Below, one piece after another: positions 22,771 to 34,835 of a stretch of DNA of 64,000 bases. The position numbers were made by a program, and so were the translations under genes. Every line of letters begins with the position of its first letter. The stretch's first letter is position 1. The stretch comes from Medicago truncatula (taxonomy: Eukaryota; Streptophyta; Magnoliopsida; Fabales; Fabaceae): NCBI RefSeq assembly GCF_003473485.1, contig NC_053042.1, positions 44,541,762-44,605,761 on the forward strand, given 5' to 3'. The notes below the pieces were generated by a model that was given only the letters and a program-made list of their open reading frames with translations, made no database searches and was not told the DNA's origin.

Positions 22771-23408
22771 AATGGATTTCAATAAACAAAATATAATTAT
22801 TGGCATGACTAGGAATTCAACACTTGGTCCATGAAGAAAAGGATAACAACAATGGGCCATGAATGGAAAGTATGTCCAAAATTACTACTAAAAATATAAA
22901 AAGAGAAAAAAAAAATCATGTCATTTATTCAATTCTGATTATAGGTAAAAAAAAGAAAAGAAAACCAAATCAATATAAATTTAAAGTTAATTTATATACA
23001 CCGACATTGTTAAACTTTTTATACACGTACTCAATCAAATTATCTTATGAAGCCACATGTTTAAATAAATTAAATAATATTTAGTTGGTGTGATTTGATT
23101 GGATACATACACGTTAAAGCATAGAAATGAAATTATTAAAATTTTCATTTCTACAAAATAAAAATCCAACCCAACCCACCTAAAAGAATATCTTTCAATT
23201 AAAAAAAAAAACATTTTTCTAGGAAAAAAAAGTGAGAATCCTTGATAGACACGAAGCGTTAAGAATTTCTTGTCATTGAAGGTACCCTCATTTGTTGCTT
23301 GACCCTCAATCAAGGACCCATCCATCTTTTCCGTTTCTCTTAGGCTGCGCTGAAGCCCTAATTCACCATCTTTATCACCGCCACCACCACCCCTTTTTCC
23401 TTCACCAA

Positions 23409-26400
23409 ATGGGTCACGAAGAACCTCTTTTACTTCCTCCACCCCCATCTGCTACCACAATCAACCCTTCACCACTCACAGTTTCAGTACCATCGCCTTC
23501 TGCGTCTGCTTCTGCGGCCCCACCAACTTCTCTTGCTCCTGGTTTTAGATTTCACCCTACTGATGAAGAACTTGTCATTTATTACCTGAAACGCAAGGTT
23601 TCTGGAAAACCCTTCAGATTTGATGCTATTGCTGAAGTTGATATCTACAAGAGTGAACCCTGGGATCTTTTTGGTTAGAACTCGTTTTCTTCTTAAATTC
23701 ATTATGTTTTCTCAATTTTTGTTTGATAAAGTTTTGATTTTTCATGTTTATTTTTTCTGGGCTGTTTTGTTTAATTTAGGTTAACGTTAGGGTAGGGTTT
23801 GTTTTTTGTCTTAATTATTGAAATGGGTTTTGTTATTTTGGTTAAATTTTAATGGGTTTTTATAAAGTTCAGTTTTTTGTGATGATTTTAGGGTTTAGAC
23901 TAGGAACTGATGTTAATGTGTTGATGTGAATGGTGGTCGTTTGAATGTTTGTTTAGATAAGTCAAGGCTGAAGACCAGGGACCAGGAGTGGTATTTTTTC
24001 AGTGCATTGGACAAGAAGTATGGAAATGGGGGCAGGATGAACAGAGCCACTCTTCAAGGTTACTGGAAAGCTACAGGAAATGATCGTCCAGTGAAGCATG
24101 ACCTAAGGACCGTGGGGTTGAAGAAGACTCTGGTGTTTCATAGCGGCCGTGCTCCCGATGGTAAGAGAACAAATTGGGTCATGCATGAGTACAGGCTTGT
24201 TGAGGAAGAATTGGAGAGAGAGAGGGCTGGGGCTGGACCCTCTCAGCCACAGGTGAGATTTTATAAACTTCAGAAATTGAAGTGTGAGATGACCTTAAAA
24301 TGTATGATTTTGTGATCTTTTGCTGTCGTTGCAACTACTTTGGGCTTTCTTCATTTTGATTTTGATGTTGTTAAAATGCAAAGCTTTCTTGTTTATTTTG
24401 TTACTTAATTGTTACTAAAATTCAAACAATAGTTTGCTATGTACTGCAATGTGGACATTGTTATATTATTGCAATTAGTTAATCATTTTTGTGCATTTCT
24501 CTGTTGGATGGAGCAGGAGGCGTTTGTGCTGTGTAGAGTGTTTCACAAAAATAACATTGGGCCTCCAAATGGACAACGGTATGCACCTTTTGTTGAAGAA
24601 GAGTGGGAAGAAGGATCGGGAATGGTTCCTGGGGCTGAGCCTGTGAGTAATGGTCCTGTGAGTAATGGTCCTGTTGACCGCCATCTGCGTCTTGAATGGA
24701 ACGGTGGAGTTTCATGCAGTGAAGGAAGAAATCATGTTGTGCAGGTTTGTTCTCATTCTCTCCCAGTCTTTTTGGGTGCGTATCTAATCTTTGTCGTTAG
24801 TCATTACTTTTGTCGATATGCAATTTGTTATCATTACTTTTGTCGATATGCAATGGAACACATTTATTGATGCTTTTCATTTAATTTATGCACGTCTGTT
24901 ACGTGTCTGTGAAAAAGTAATTGAAATATGGAAAGTTGCTGTCGGTATTCATTCAATGTATAGTCAAACTCATAAGTTTGCTAAGGGATTGGGAAGCTTT
25001 GTAGCATTATTTGTTTTTATTCGGTTACTTCGTGTTTTCCAATTATGTATTTTCTTCTTTTTGTCTTTATGATTTTTTTCTTTGTGAAAAAAGAGTATAA
25101 TTCATAACCGGAATGTCCGGAGTTTTAATTTAACATGTTCATCACGTGCTAGTTCTGGATGTACAATAATAATGTTATCCGGTCTACTTTTATATCGTGT
25201 CGCTTTCTCCTTTCCATTTATGCCGGAACGCTGGAACCCTTGTCCTTCATATTCGTCTGCTTTTCTATCCTCGGCTTAACGGACTTTTCTTTCTGAAAAC
25301 AAAAAATTTATGTTCCCTAAGTTATACGGCTTTTTGGGGTTGAGGGACATAAATATCAATTGATGCAATGAACCTTCTCATTCCTGTCCGCACAATCAAA
25401 ATTTTGATGACTGGGTATCAATGCATACCCTAACTAATAAATTTTGATATACCTTTGTTTGTTTGGGCAGAATCCCTATTGAAGGAGGCGATATCTTATC
25501 TTTGCTGATCCTTTTGCTTTCTTAAATGAGTGATTTCGTACCTTGTGTACTTCTTATCTTTGCATGGTTCTTGCGATGTGAAAGTTTGCGTTCCCAGGGA
25601 TAGACAGTCTAGAATCACTGATGGCACGTGGCTCAGTTGGCAAACCAAGCTCAATGTAGGTGGAAACTCCATGTGGTATCGTAGTGTGATGTTTTGAACC
25701 GGCTCGGAGCCCCTTGTAGCCGGGGCCAACCGTTTCACAGGTTATATAGTATACTTGCAATATTGCTCCTAGCTATTTGCAAGGGCTTTATAGAGTATTT
25801 AGGTTGGTTTTATAATGAATAGTTTGAAGTCAATGTAATATGACCAGCGGTCAAATTAGTTGACTTAGTCTGGGGATTGGTACCTTGAAAATAAAATATA
25901 AATACCAGAGTAATCCGTTTATGTTGGAGATACCACACTATTCTTGTTCAGAAAAGTTTTGACCTCATAATAGGTAGGCTTTGTTTTTTCTCCTTTCAGA
26001 GAAGTTACCCACATGTCATGGAATTGGTAAGTTGAAACTTGATCGGGTCATACCATTTTTTCGACATGTTGAGGCTTTAGAAGCTGTTTGGAGATATTTG
26101 GAAATTATGGATGGGCGTTGGATCCTGTCGTGTATTAAGGGAGTACCTTGTATTGTTTTTGTTTAAGTTATCTACCATTTAACTGAAAAAGAAATAGCTA
26201 CCTACTTGTTGTATGGTGGGATCATCCTGAATCCAGCAGCATCTTAAATCGATAGGTACAAATCATGGAAAAATTATGACCCATTCAATCAATATGACCT
26301 AGATGATGAAAACAAGGTTGACCCTGAATTATCGACAAAACATAAGCGAGGGATGCTATTTTTGTAGAAAGACTGACTGGGAGATAGGGAAGAGTGGTGA

Positions 26401-28659
26401 TATTAGCATATCTGAGGTTATCACTGATCAGCCAGCACAAATGAGCAATGAGAAAAGGTAAAAAAATGTATCGGCACCATTTGACTGGACATAGTAAGAA
26501 TCAGTTAGAAAGGTGTCGGCTTGAATAATGCTTTTTTTTTTTTTTTGGGGGGGGGGGGGGCGTAATCTAAACCGATTAAACAACTCCTCGCCACCTCTTC
26601 TACAAAACCCCTCCATTAATTCCTCATCTTGAGTCAAGAAGGTTGAAGACCTTCTCTCTCTAGCCGCGTGTTGAAGGAAGTCAAGGGTGAATTCTTACCA
26701 ATTTCCGGGTTCGGTCTTTTCCTCCTCTTCCCTTTGTATTCAAGGTTACCATGGGAATTGGATGAAGGTTGCATTTTTTTTGTTCTTGGTTGTTTGGTAA
26801 CAGAAGGACTCTTGATGGCTAGTGGAACAAGCGATTAAAGGAAGGAAACAACTTTTGGTAGAGGCCAGGACATCAAATTTGAACATAGGTGAAGAGGTAG
26901 ATGCTTCATCAAGACTAAATTAATAGTTAGTAGTTATTTTGATTGCTAGGGAAACCCCAAACCCCTAGGTATTTAGTATGAATTTGATGATGACTGGAGT
27001 GTTATCAATTGCGTATTTAGTAGAGTTAATAGTAGTTGGTTGAAAATTCATCTTCAAAGCATTTGACTAATTAGTATTTAGAAAGTTTGCTAGCAATTTC
27101 TTTGACTTTCCTTGTTTACATTTTAAAGTTGGAACCCTATGATCTAAGTCTGCTCCATCTCTGAATGCATTGAAGATGCTGCAGAAGTTATGAAGTGGCT
27201 TGTAGAGGATGAATTGGGAGATCAATTTGGCCCAATTGGAGCCAATATCCAAGTTTATTTTGGATATTATAAGTACAGCCTTTCTAGATGTACCATTGAA
27301 CTCAAAACGAGTCCTTATTGCTAGTCTGTATCCAACAGTACCTTAACTTTGTTTCGCGAAGTATACCCAGTACCCACATAGGAGTTGTGTCTGGAAAAAT
27401 TGTACTTCAGGCAATATTTTATCCTTGTTTGGAAGGGAGAAACACAGTGAAACTTTTCCAACCACCCTCATTAGAGATCGTTCATGTTTTTCTTTAGAGA
27501 AGTCAAAAGTAGTATCTGCATAATGATTACTGAGGCTTTTGCTAAGGTGATTGATAGAAATTCAGTGGTCAAGCAAATTTTAGATAGATAACAACTCTGC
27601 AATGTATGTATGTATTTCAGAACTTTTTTTTAATTTCTATTTCCACTTCGTTTCTTGTTTTCTAAAATCTATGTATGAATTTCACTGTTCTCTGTACAAG
27701 TATTATTCACTGATTTCTATACTGTTTTTTTTTTCTTGGTATGAAGATTCTTTTTCCTCTTTCCTTGTGGAATGTGAATGCATACTGATATGTTCATGTT
27801 TTTTCTCCTCAATCTATTTGAGGTCACTTTTGTATGGTGACATTATGTATGTTGGATAATTCAGAATTGATGGTTTAGTAAAATGATGATGCTGATGTAA
27901 TTAGTAGAAGAATCTACTTCTAACTTGCTGTATATTTATCTGCTGACTTCTCTTATTTCATGCATCATTTGCCGGCTTAACATTTCGTCGCGTTTACAGG
28001 ATACTCAATCCAACAACAAAACTCCACTTGATGTGAACAAGCTGCCAATCGAAACTCAAAATCTTCTTGCTGTGTGCAAGAGGGAGAGCATGACTGAGTT
28101 TTCATCACCAGAAAAGGATGATTCTAAGCATATGCATGTTGATGATGAGTACCCATTACCCCCAACCGATAACCCGAAGCCAATACCCCAAATTTACAAA
28201 AGGCGGCGCTATAACTTGAACTCCAATCATTCTAATGTTTCTGGAGATTCATTCCACCCTAACAGTCAGGATCCATGCTCGTCCACAATAACCACTGCAG
28301 CGACAACTCTCCCGACAACTGCTGCTGCTGTCACAACTGCCAAACCTGCACCAAAGAAACATTTTCTGTCTGCACTGGTGGAGTTTTCCCTGCTAGAATC
28401 ACTTGAATCGAAGAAGGAAAACCACACCTCAGTTCAGCCGGCAGATTTTGACTTGGCGAATCTTGAATCGTGTGTGCCTCCGAGTGTTGCAAAGTACATC
28501 AAATACTTGCAGAGTGAGACGCAGAAGCTTGGTGTTGAGAAGGAGACAATGCGGTTCGAGTTGACAAGTGCTCAAACCATGATTAACATTCTCCAGTCCC
28601 GTGTTGAAAATCTCAGCAAAGAGAACGAGGAGATGAAGATGATGATGAGAAATCCTTAG
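23409..28659 (+). CDS. NAC050/NAC052-like NAC transcription factor, four exons
   Basis: Exons 23409-23673, 23957-24252, 24517-24744 and 28000-28659 join in phase to give 482 residues. The start is the ATG followed by [12 protein letters not shown]; the frame is open further upstream without another ATG. A Pro/Ser-rich leader precedes the NAC domain (about 41-197): [67 protein letters not shown]. The C-terminal part has a YKRRR basic patch and a coiled coil (about 430-478) with [14 protein letters not shown] and [20 protein letters not shown]. As I recall, this layout is that of Arabidopsis NAC050/052, nuclear repressors partnering the H3K4 demethylase JMJ14; that role is inferred. The last intron is unusually long (3255 bp). 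The next gene is another NAC on the same strand. Confidence 0.9.
24801..24854. repeat. 24-bp direct repeat in NAC intron 3
   Basis: The sequence TCATTACTTTTGTCGATATG plus CAAT occurs at 24801-24824 and again at 24831-24854, a 30-bp period. It is a small recent duplication within the long intron. Confidence 0.8.
25615..25745. repeat. Possible tRNA-derived SINE in NAC intron 3
   Basis: A segment with an A-box-like TGGCTCAGTTGGC and, about 60 bases on, a B-box-like TTTTGAACCGG followed by a GC-rich tail resembles the head of a tRNA-derived SINE. No poly(A) or target duplication was found, so the call is tentative. Confidence 0.35.
26532..26560. repeat. T15-G14 homopolymer junction in NAC intron 3
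   Basis: Fifteen Ts are followed directly by fourteen Gs. G-runs this long are rare in this genome context and could be a mutational hotspot or an assembly/cloning artefact. Confidence 0.7.
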
Positions 28660-29842
28660 GAATTGGGAGTGATCTCATTCCTTGTATGATGATGTACCAG
28701 TTATGTTTACAGTTAATTTTGGATATCTATTTTTTTTTTTCTTGAGTAAGAATTCTAGTTCGTTTCTTTGACTGAACATGTGAATGACATGCATCATTTT
28801 GAAACATGTTTTTGTATGTTATGTCTTTCAGTTTCCCATTGTTAAAAATGGTCATCTTAGTTCTTATCCTCTTATGAATGAATAGTTTAACATTCCAATT
28901 CCATAATCGATCTTAACTGGAAATAGGTACAACTGTGTCATCAATTCTATTTTGTATGTTGTTTACATTCAATTTGGAATTTTGTGTGAAAGTTAAAGCA
29001 TTTTTCCACATGTATGATCTCTAGAGAGAAATATTGCCAACATTAAAAAAACTTAGATGCAATTTTTCAGTACTTTTCAATTTGACGGGTTCAAATACTT
29101 CTCATTAATAAGAAATTTTCTTGGTAACCTATGTTGATGAGATTTAATATTTGTTTTTAGTTACACCACGTGTATTTTGGGTTACACCCTAAATTGATAA
29201 AAAAATACCCCTAATCTTTTTCAAATTTTTAATTATTAGCTTTTGTCTTCCTTCTCTACTGTACTCTTCTTCATCCTATGTCACTCTTTCCCTTGGCTTT
29301 TTGTCTTTGTCTTTCAAATCATTTCCCCTACCCATATTCCACAAACGTGACGGTAGGGATATACCTGAATTGAGTTCAGGTAAAACGAGTTCGTAAGGTA
29401 GGGATATACGTGAATTGAGTTCATGTAAAATGAGTTCGCAAAAATGAATATAAACTTAGTTCACACATAAATCACTTAATTTTGAAAGAGAAAATGTATG
29501 TGTTTTTGTTAACACAGGTCTACGTTAAAAAAGACAATTTTTGTAAATTTATAATGATTCATACATTATGTGTTGAGATCATGTATGGGTAATAAAAAAT
29601 GGATCACGAACAATAACTCATACAATTAGAGGGGTACCCTAGGAAGTTTCACCAAAGATTAAAAATATGATTAAAAATAAAATATTGGTTGTATTTCTCA
29701 TTTCTTAAATCACACTCCACAACTATATTCAACTAGCCTTTTCTGCGTCACAATTCTTCTTCACAGACAGTTGATTCCCTAAATATTTATAACACAATCG
29801 AATATTTATAACACAATCGAATATTATAGTATGATAAAATAG
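28660..29842. other. 3' flank of the first NAC gene and intergenic
   Basis: Presumed 3' UTR of the first NAC gene occupies the first 200-300 bases. A two-copy 45-bp tandem repeat starting GTAGGGATATAC lies at 29353-29438. Nothing else recognisable. Confidence 0.5.
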
Positions 29843-29933
29843 TTTTTTTTTTTTTGTGGTGGTCAGGGTTTGAACCCCGAACCTTACATATTTTATGCAT
29901 TGTCCATACTAACTGAGCTAAACTTACGAGGAC
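29843..29933 (-). mobile_element. tRNA-derived SINE with target-site duplication
   Basis: On the minus strand the 91-bp insert reads from an A-box-like TTTAGCTCAGTTAG through a B-box GGGGTTCAAACCC to a run of As (T-run at 29843-29855 on the plus strand). It is bracketed by a perfect 14-bp duplication GTATGATAAAATAG (29829-29842 and 29934-29947). Polymerase III boxes, A-tail and long duplication together define a SINE copied by LINE machinery. It sits about 800 bases upstream of the second NAC gene. Confidence 0.85.
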
Positions 29934-29949
29934 GTATGATAAAATAGTT

Positions 29950-30525
29950 AAATCTTGTGTAAAACTTATTTATGTTATATTATTAAAAAAATCTAATTTT
30001 TTTAACTTATTCCTATTAAGAATGTACTTTATTATGAAATTTGAACTTATTTCCATTATACTAGTCACTTTTCCTTTTCAATATTATACTTATCATCATC
30101 ATCATAGTTCATTTTTCCATTTTTGTGCATATATTTTTTTTTTCTTTGTACAAATTTTTGTGCATATTTAACTTCTTCCTATTAATCATTCAAAAAAAAA
30201 AAAACTTTTTTCCTATTAAGAATTTACTTTATTAAGAAATTTTAACTAACTTCCATTATAGTCACTTTTCCTTTTCACTATTATACCTATCATCAATCAT
30301 AGTTCCTTTTTTCATTTTTGTTCGTATTTAATTTATTCCTATTATTTCCTAAAAAAAAACATTTTTATTAAGAATTTACTTTATTAAAAAAATTTAACTA
30401 ATTTCCATAGAAGTCACTTTTCCTTTTATCATCATCGCAGCTCCTTTTTCCATTTTTTTGTGTGGACATCACCGCGCCAATCAAATCCCGCCACGCTATC
30501 TACCAAACACTTTTTCTCACTCACG
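29950..30525. repeat. Imperfect tandem/duplicated AT-rich upstream sequence
   Basis: Blocks such as 'CCTATTAAGAAT.TACTTTATTA' and 'CCATTATA.TCACTTTTCCTTTTCA' recur about every 170-190 bases at roughly 30005, 30210 and 30360. A duplicated upstream segment has diverged beside the second NAC promoter. Confidence 0.6.
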
Positions 30526-30563
30526 TGAGACGCACGTGGCACTTCCAAGTAACCCTATAAATA
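30520..30563 (+). promoter_or_regulatory. Core promoter of the second NAC gene: ACGTG boxes and TATA box
   Basis: TATAAATA at 30556-30563 lies 185 bases before the start codon. Just upstream are two ACGTG-core sites, TCACGTGAG and GCACGTGGC, matching G-box/ABRE consensus bound by bZIP (ABF) or bHLH factors. Paired ABREs suggest abscisic-acid or stress responsiveness; this is a motif-based inference only. Confidence 0.6.
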
Positions 30564-30747
30564 CCCAACCTCAGTCTCTTCCACGACACTTCCGAAGTCC
30601 TAGAACCTTCTCGCACAATTTTCTTAAAAAAAAAAAAAAAAATCCCAAACATGTTTCTTATCTAAAGTCTAAAATTTCACAATTCTCAAACCCTAAGTCC
30701 CAAATTTCTCATCAATTTCAAAAATTATCTCTGTTTTCCATCAAACA

Positions 30748-33520
30748 ATGGAAGAAACCGCTTTCTACCAAGGTCCTGGATTCCGATTCCACCCTACGGA
30801 TGAAGAAATTGTTCGTTACTACCTCAAGAAGAAACTCACCGGAAATTTACCTTCTTGCTTTGATTATCTCGCTGTCATCGACATCTACAAATTCGAGCCA
30901 TGGGACCTTCCCAGTATGTTATCTTCTTCTCTATGGTTTCATGGTTTCCTTCAAAATTTCAACTTGATGATTTTTGTTTTTATAATTTTTTTTGTTTGTT
31001 TTGTTTTTAGAGTTGTCGAAGCTGAAGACAAGGGATTTGGAATGGTACTTCTTCACTGCGCTGGACAAAAAGTATGGTAATAGTATCAGGACGAATCGTG
31101 CTACTGATAGAGGTTACTGGAAGACTACTGGCAAGGATCGTGCCATCAAGAATGGAGAGGAGACTGTTGGAATGAAGAAGACACTTGTTTATCACTCGGG
31201 TCGGGCTCCGCATGGTGATCGAAGCAATTGGGTGATGCATGAGTATAGGATGATTGATGAGACTTTAGCCAAAGCTGGAGTTCAGGTATTATATTATAGT
31301 AGTGATAGATTGTGATTATTTTTCTTCAAAGTTTGTTAATTTATGTAGTTTACTTAATTTATTGAATTGGGTTTTGTGTAATTTATGAAATTCGGTTTTG
31401 TTTTGATTTGATTTGATTATTACTTGAGATGAGATTTGTGTTTGTTTTGGTGGAGAAGGATGCTTATGTCCTGTGTAGGATCTTCGAGAAGAGTGGTTCG
31501 GGGCCTAAGAATGGGGAGAAGTACGGGGCTCCCTTTGTTGAGGAGGAATGGGAGAGTTTTGGTGAACAAGTGCTACCCTTGCCGCCTGTTGATAATGAAC
31601 CTTTGAAACTAGAAGGGTTTACTCCTGATGTTGATGAACTCGTGAATCCCTTGGCAGTTTCTGTACCTGATGATGTACTGGTGGATCCCTTGGATGTTTT
31701 TTATGACGAGCTTTGGAATGAAAATCTGCCTGATTCTACTTATGAGGACTTTTTTGAAGCCCATGACCTCGACCAGGTTCGCGTTGCATCCTTAATGATG
31801 TTGGATTGTTTATTGTTCATTCATTTTTGTGCTGTTGGATTATTTTGTAAACTTTGCCTGGTGGATAGGTTGAATGCTTTTTTGGGCTGTTGTATTAATA
31901 ATGTTCTTTCATGTTGTAGCTTTGCTTGATTTTTTAATTAAACTTTTGCTGGGGTGGAGATTTATTTATTTGTTATTGTGGCCATCGTTCCAGATATGTT
32001 TTGGCACAGATTTTGTCATTGTTTTGACCTTTTCTGTTGAATGATAGACATCTGCAGTTTATTAATTTTTTCTTCGAGCATTTTTTTTAACATAATTCCT
32101 ACTTGTTATATTATCTACTTACTCTGATGTTCCCCTCATATTTAATTCTAATTTTAGAAATATCTTCAATTACTAGGATCTTGTTACTAGTAACACAGTT
32201 GGAAGTGCTGAACTTCAATCCAACTTCTGTTATGGAGAGTGTAGTACCCATCCTCAGTATTCCCAAGCATTTATTAATGAACGTAAGCAATCGGAAGCCA
32301 CTCTTGGTGTGTATGAATATGAGGTTGATCAGCCTAATAATATAGCTGATCTATATGGTGGGAATATCAATTCAGTGCAAGATGGATACAATGGTGGGAC
32401 AAACCATAACGAAAATCCTTTGAATTTCAATTTTGCATCTGAGGTTGATCAGCCTAATAATATAGCTGATCTATATGGTGGGAATATCAATTCAGTGCAA
32501 GATGGATACAATGGTGGGACAAACCATAACAAAAATCCTTTGAATTTCAATTTTGCATCTGAGGAACTGGGTCAAGTCTTTCATGCCCCTGATTATATTA
32601 CTGGTGTGACTGATGAGTACATGGAAACCAATGATATTGCTGAGATGGATCCTTCTGTTGCTGCAATGCTAGACGGGTCCCTTGCAGACCCTGATGATGA
32701 CATCTCCAATTATATATGCTTTGATTCTCCTTTGAATGCAAGGAGTGAAAGCCCCATTGCCAGCTATGGACAGCCTATCATTGAGCAGGTTATAGTGTAC
32801 TCTAGATTTATTAGTCACTTGTTTTACTGATTTGTATTATAGCCGTCTTAAAAATTTTTGGGGTCATTGACAGAATGTGGAGGGCGAAACCTATGATAGT
32901 TCCTTGACAAACAAACATGTTTTTGAAGCACAACCTAGTGATGAAGTTTTACCAAAGGAGGATCTAGCAGCGTCAAATTGGGTCTCAGGTGACAGTCCCA
33001 TTCACTTTAAACCCTGATTTCTCAAGCTGTTTTTATTTTATTTGTTATTGTGGACTGATATAGGATGTGAATTAGTTCTCTATTCCTTCTAATATTTGTT
33101 TTTATCACTTCGACAGGAGATGCAAACACTTTTGTGAAGCATTTGTTGGCCAACATACCTGCTCCACCTGCATTTGCATCAGAGTTTCCTGCTAAGGAGT
33201 TGGCTTGTGAGATACACCCTGCAGCTGAGTCATCCAATTCAGCTCATATAACTGCAGGTATGATCAGCATTACAGACATTACTTTTAGAGGCAATGCGAT
33301 GGATTGGATGGTGGGCAAGAATGGAGGTTTTAACACCGTTATGTCTACTGGGTTTTCCCAAACTGATGTTAACCCTGCTACTTTGGTGCCTATTTCTGGC
33401 TTGGTCTGTAGCAAAACTGCATTTATGTTATCACATGGTTGGGTTTTCTTGATGGGTTTCTCAGTTGTGATTCTTTCACTGAGTTTCAAGATCGGAAGCT
33501 TCATGTATACGGGTAAATGA
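30748..33520 (+). CDS. Membrane-tethered NAC transcription factor (NAC053/NAC078-like), six exons
   Basis: Exons 30748-30913, 31011-31285, 31459-31776, 32177-32788, 32874-32988 and 33117-33520 close in phase to give 629 residues. The NAC domain (about 8-160) shows [70 protein letters not shown] and [19 protein letters not shown] long acidic region follows. The C terminus has a conserved [12 protein letters not shown] block and one hydrophobic helix (about 602-621) with only a few residues after it, a tail anchor. This is the NTL layout; sequence is closest to what I recall of NAC053/NAC078, which are released by proteolysis and induce proteasome-stress genes (inferred). Residues 302-341 are repeated as 342-381, a 120-bp duplication that may account for part of the extra length. 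Confidence 0.9.
32321..32560 (+). repeat. 120-bp in-frame tandem duplication in NAC exon 4
   Basis: Positions 32321-32440 and 32441-32560 are the same 120 bases with a single difference (G at 32411, A at 32531), changing Glu to Lys. It adds exactly 40 codons ([20 protein letters not shown]...) and keeps frame. Confidence 0.95.
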
Positions 33521-34494
33521 CAAATGCAAGTTTGGCTACGATAGAATAATCCAGTCAGTTAAGCATCGTTCGGTTGGTGGCATTCATTGAATGACTAGGA
33601 TTCCATGACTTTGTAGATTTCTTTACGGTAATTTAGTCATACCAATCTTAACATTATTCATTGTAACTTACTCGCCTGCATATTTTTTATTTTTTTTGGT
33701 TTCAGAGTGCAAACAGAGCTATACTGAACAATTAGTTATACATATTAGTCACTATTTACCTTGATAGTTTTAAGTTCTAACTGATAGGCTATTTATTATA
33801 TACTATGTTGGAGATGTAATTTGATTCACCAGGCATAACAATCAAGCATACGGTTTATTTATCTACTTGTTTCGTCTTCGGGGAGTATGGATGGGAGTAG
33901 AAGCTGTTGCTGGCATTCTGGAAAGTGATATAAGCTTCTTGGCACCGGATGAAACTGAGTTGGTGCATCAACTTACAACTACCACAAGATGTTGCTTGGT
34001 TGAGTATGCCGTGACCAGTTAGTTTTTAACTTAGCCTCTAACACATTGATTGGCTCAATTTTTCATTGATTCTCAAATTTCTACCACCAATTGCAATGGT
34101 GCTGTCGAGCTGTTTCTTTCCAAATTCACCTGTTTATCCATCATCTATCTAGTTTCTTCACACTGTTGATTCCTTTTCAACACCTGTGACCATTTATTTA
34201 TTTACCTTGGTCTCCTTTGAACCATCTCAAAATTTGTTATCACGAACACATTTTCTTGAACTTACCAATTTTTCTCTGATAATATTTTCCCACTTTTTTC
34301 AATCAATTTCATCACAATAATTTGCTTGTCTCCCTTGTCTCTTGCTCAAAGACGGCGTGGTGAAGTCTACAATGGAGTTGTTAAAATGGCGGCGGTGCTC
34401 GTGGCTTTTCTACTTTTAAAGAAGTAGAAGGAGGAATCAAAGCTCCATAACGCAGCACTACACTACCACAATACTTGCACCTAGAAGGAGCGGA
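33521..34494. other. 3' flank of the second NAC gene and intergenic
   Basis: Likely 3' UTR for the first 200-300 bases, then sequence with no open frame of note. No transposon ends were recognised. Confidence 0.4.
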
Positions 34495-34835
34495 GCAATC
34501 AAGTGCTCTATAAGAAATTGGATAATGTGGCGTTTAATGGAGGATAAACTTATCACTATTGTGATATTTTAAAATTGAAACTGTTCGAATATGACATTAA
34601 ATAAAGAATGGTTCGAATATTCTCCTGGTAACCCATTTTTTAAACTTATAAACAATTGAAATCTACAAGTTTAAGAAATCAGTTGCTACTAAAATATTTT
34701 AAACTATTTATTATTGAATGTCATATTCAAACATTTTTAATTTTGAAATATCACAATAATGATAATTTTATCTTCGATAAAACACCACATGATGTTAGGG
34801 TTAACATCTAATCCAATTTTCTGTAGAGCACTTAA
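34495..34835. mobile_element. MITE-like element with ~115-bp inverted arms
   Basis: The left arm (from AAGTGCTCTATAAGAAATTGG through TGACATT) matches the inverse of the right arm (AATGTCATATTCAAAC to TCTGTAGAGCACTT) at about 80 percent by eye. The interior is AT-rich and non-coding. No clear target duplication and an unknown superfamily; boundaries are accurate to about 10 bases. Confidence 0.65.

Noticed and set aside
23035-23448. 137-codon minus-strand open frame
   Set aside because: Antisense to the NAC leader and first exon, Gly/Asp/Glu-rich only because the plus strand is Pro/Ser coding and CCACC repeats.
27602-27859. 85-codon plus-strand open frame in the long NAC intron
   Set aside because: Phe/Tyr/Ser-rich from T-rich sequence, no domain, and the neighbouring exons splice in phase without it.
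29843-29933. Possible tRNA gene on the minus strand
   Set aside because: A and B boxes are present but there is an A-tail and a 14-bp target duplication and no acceptor-stem pairing, so it is a SINE.
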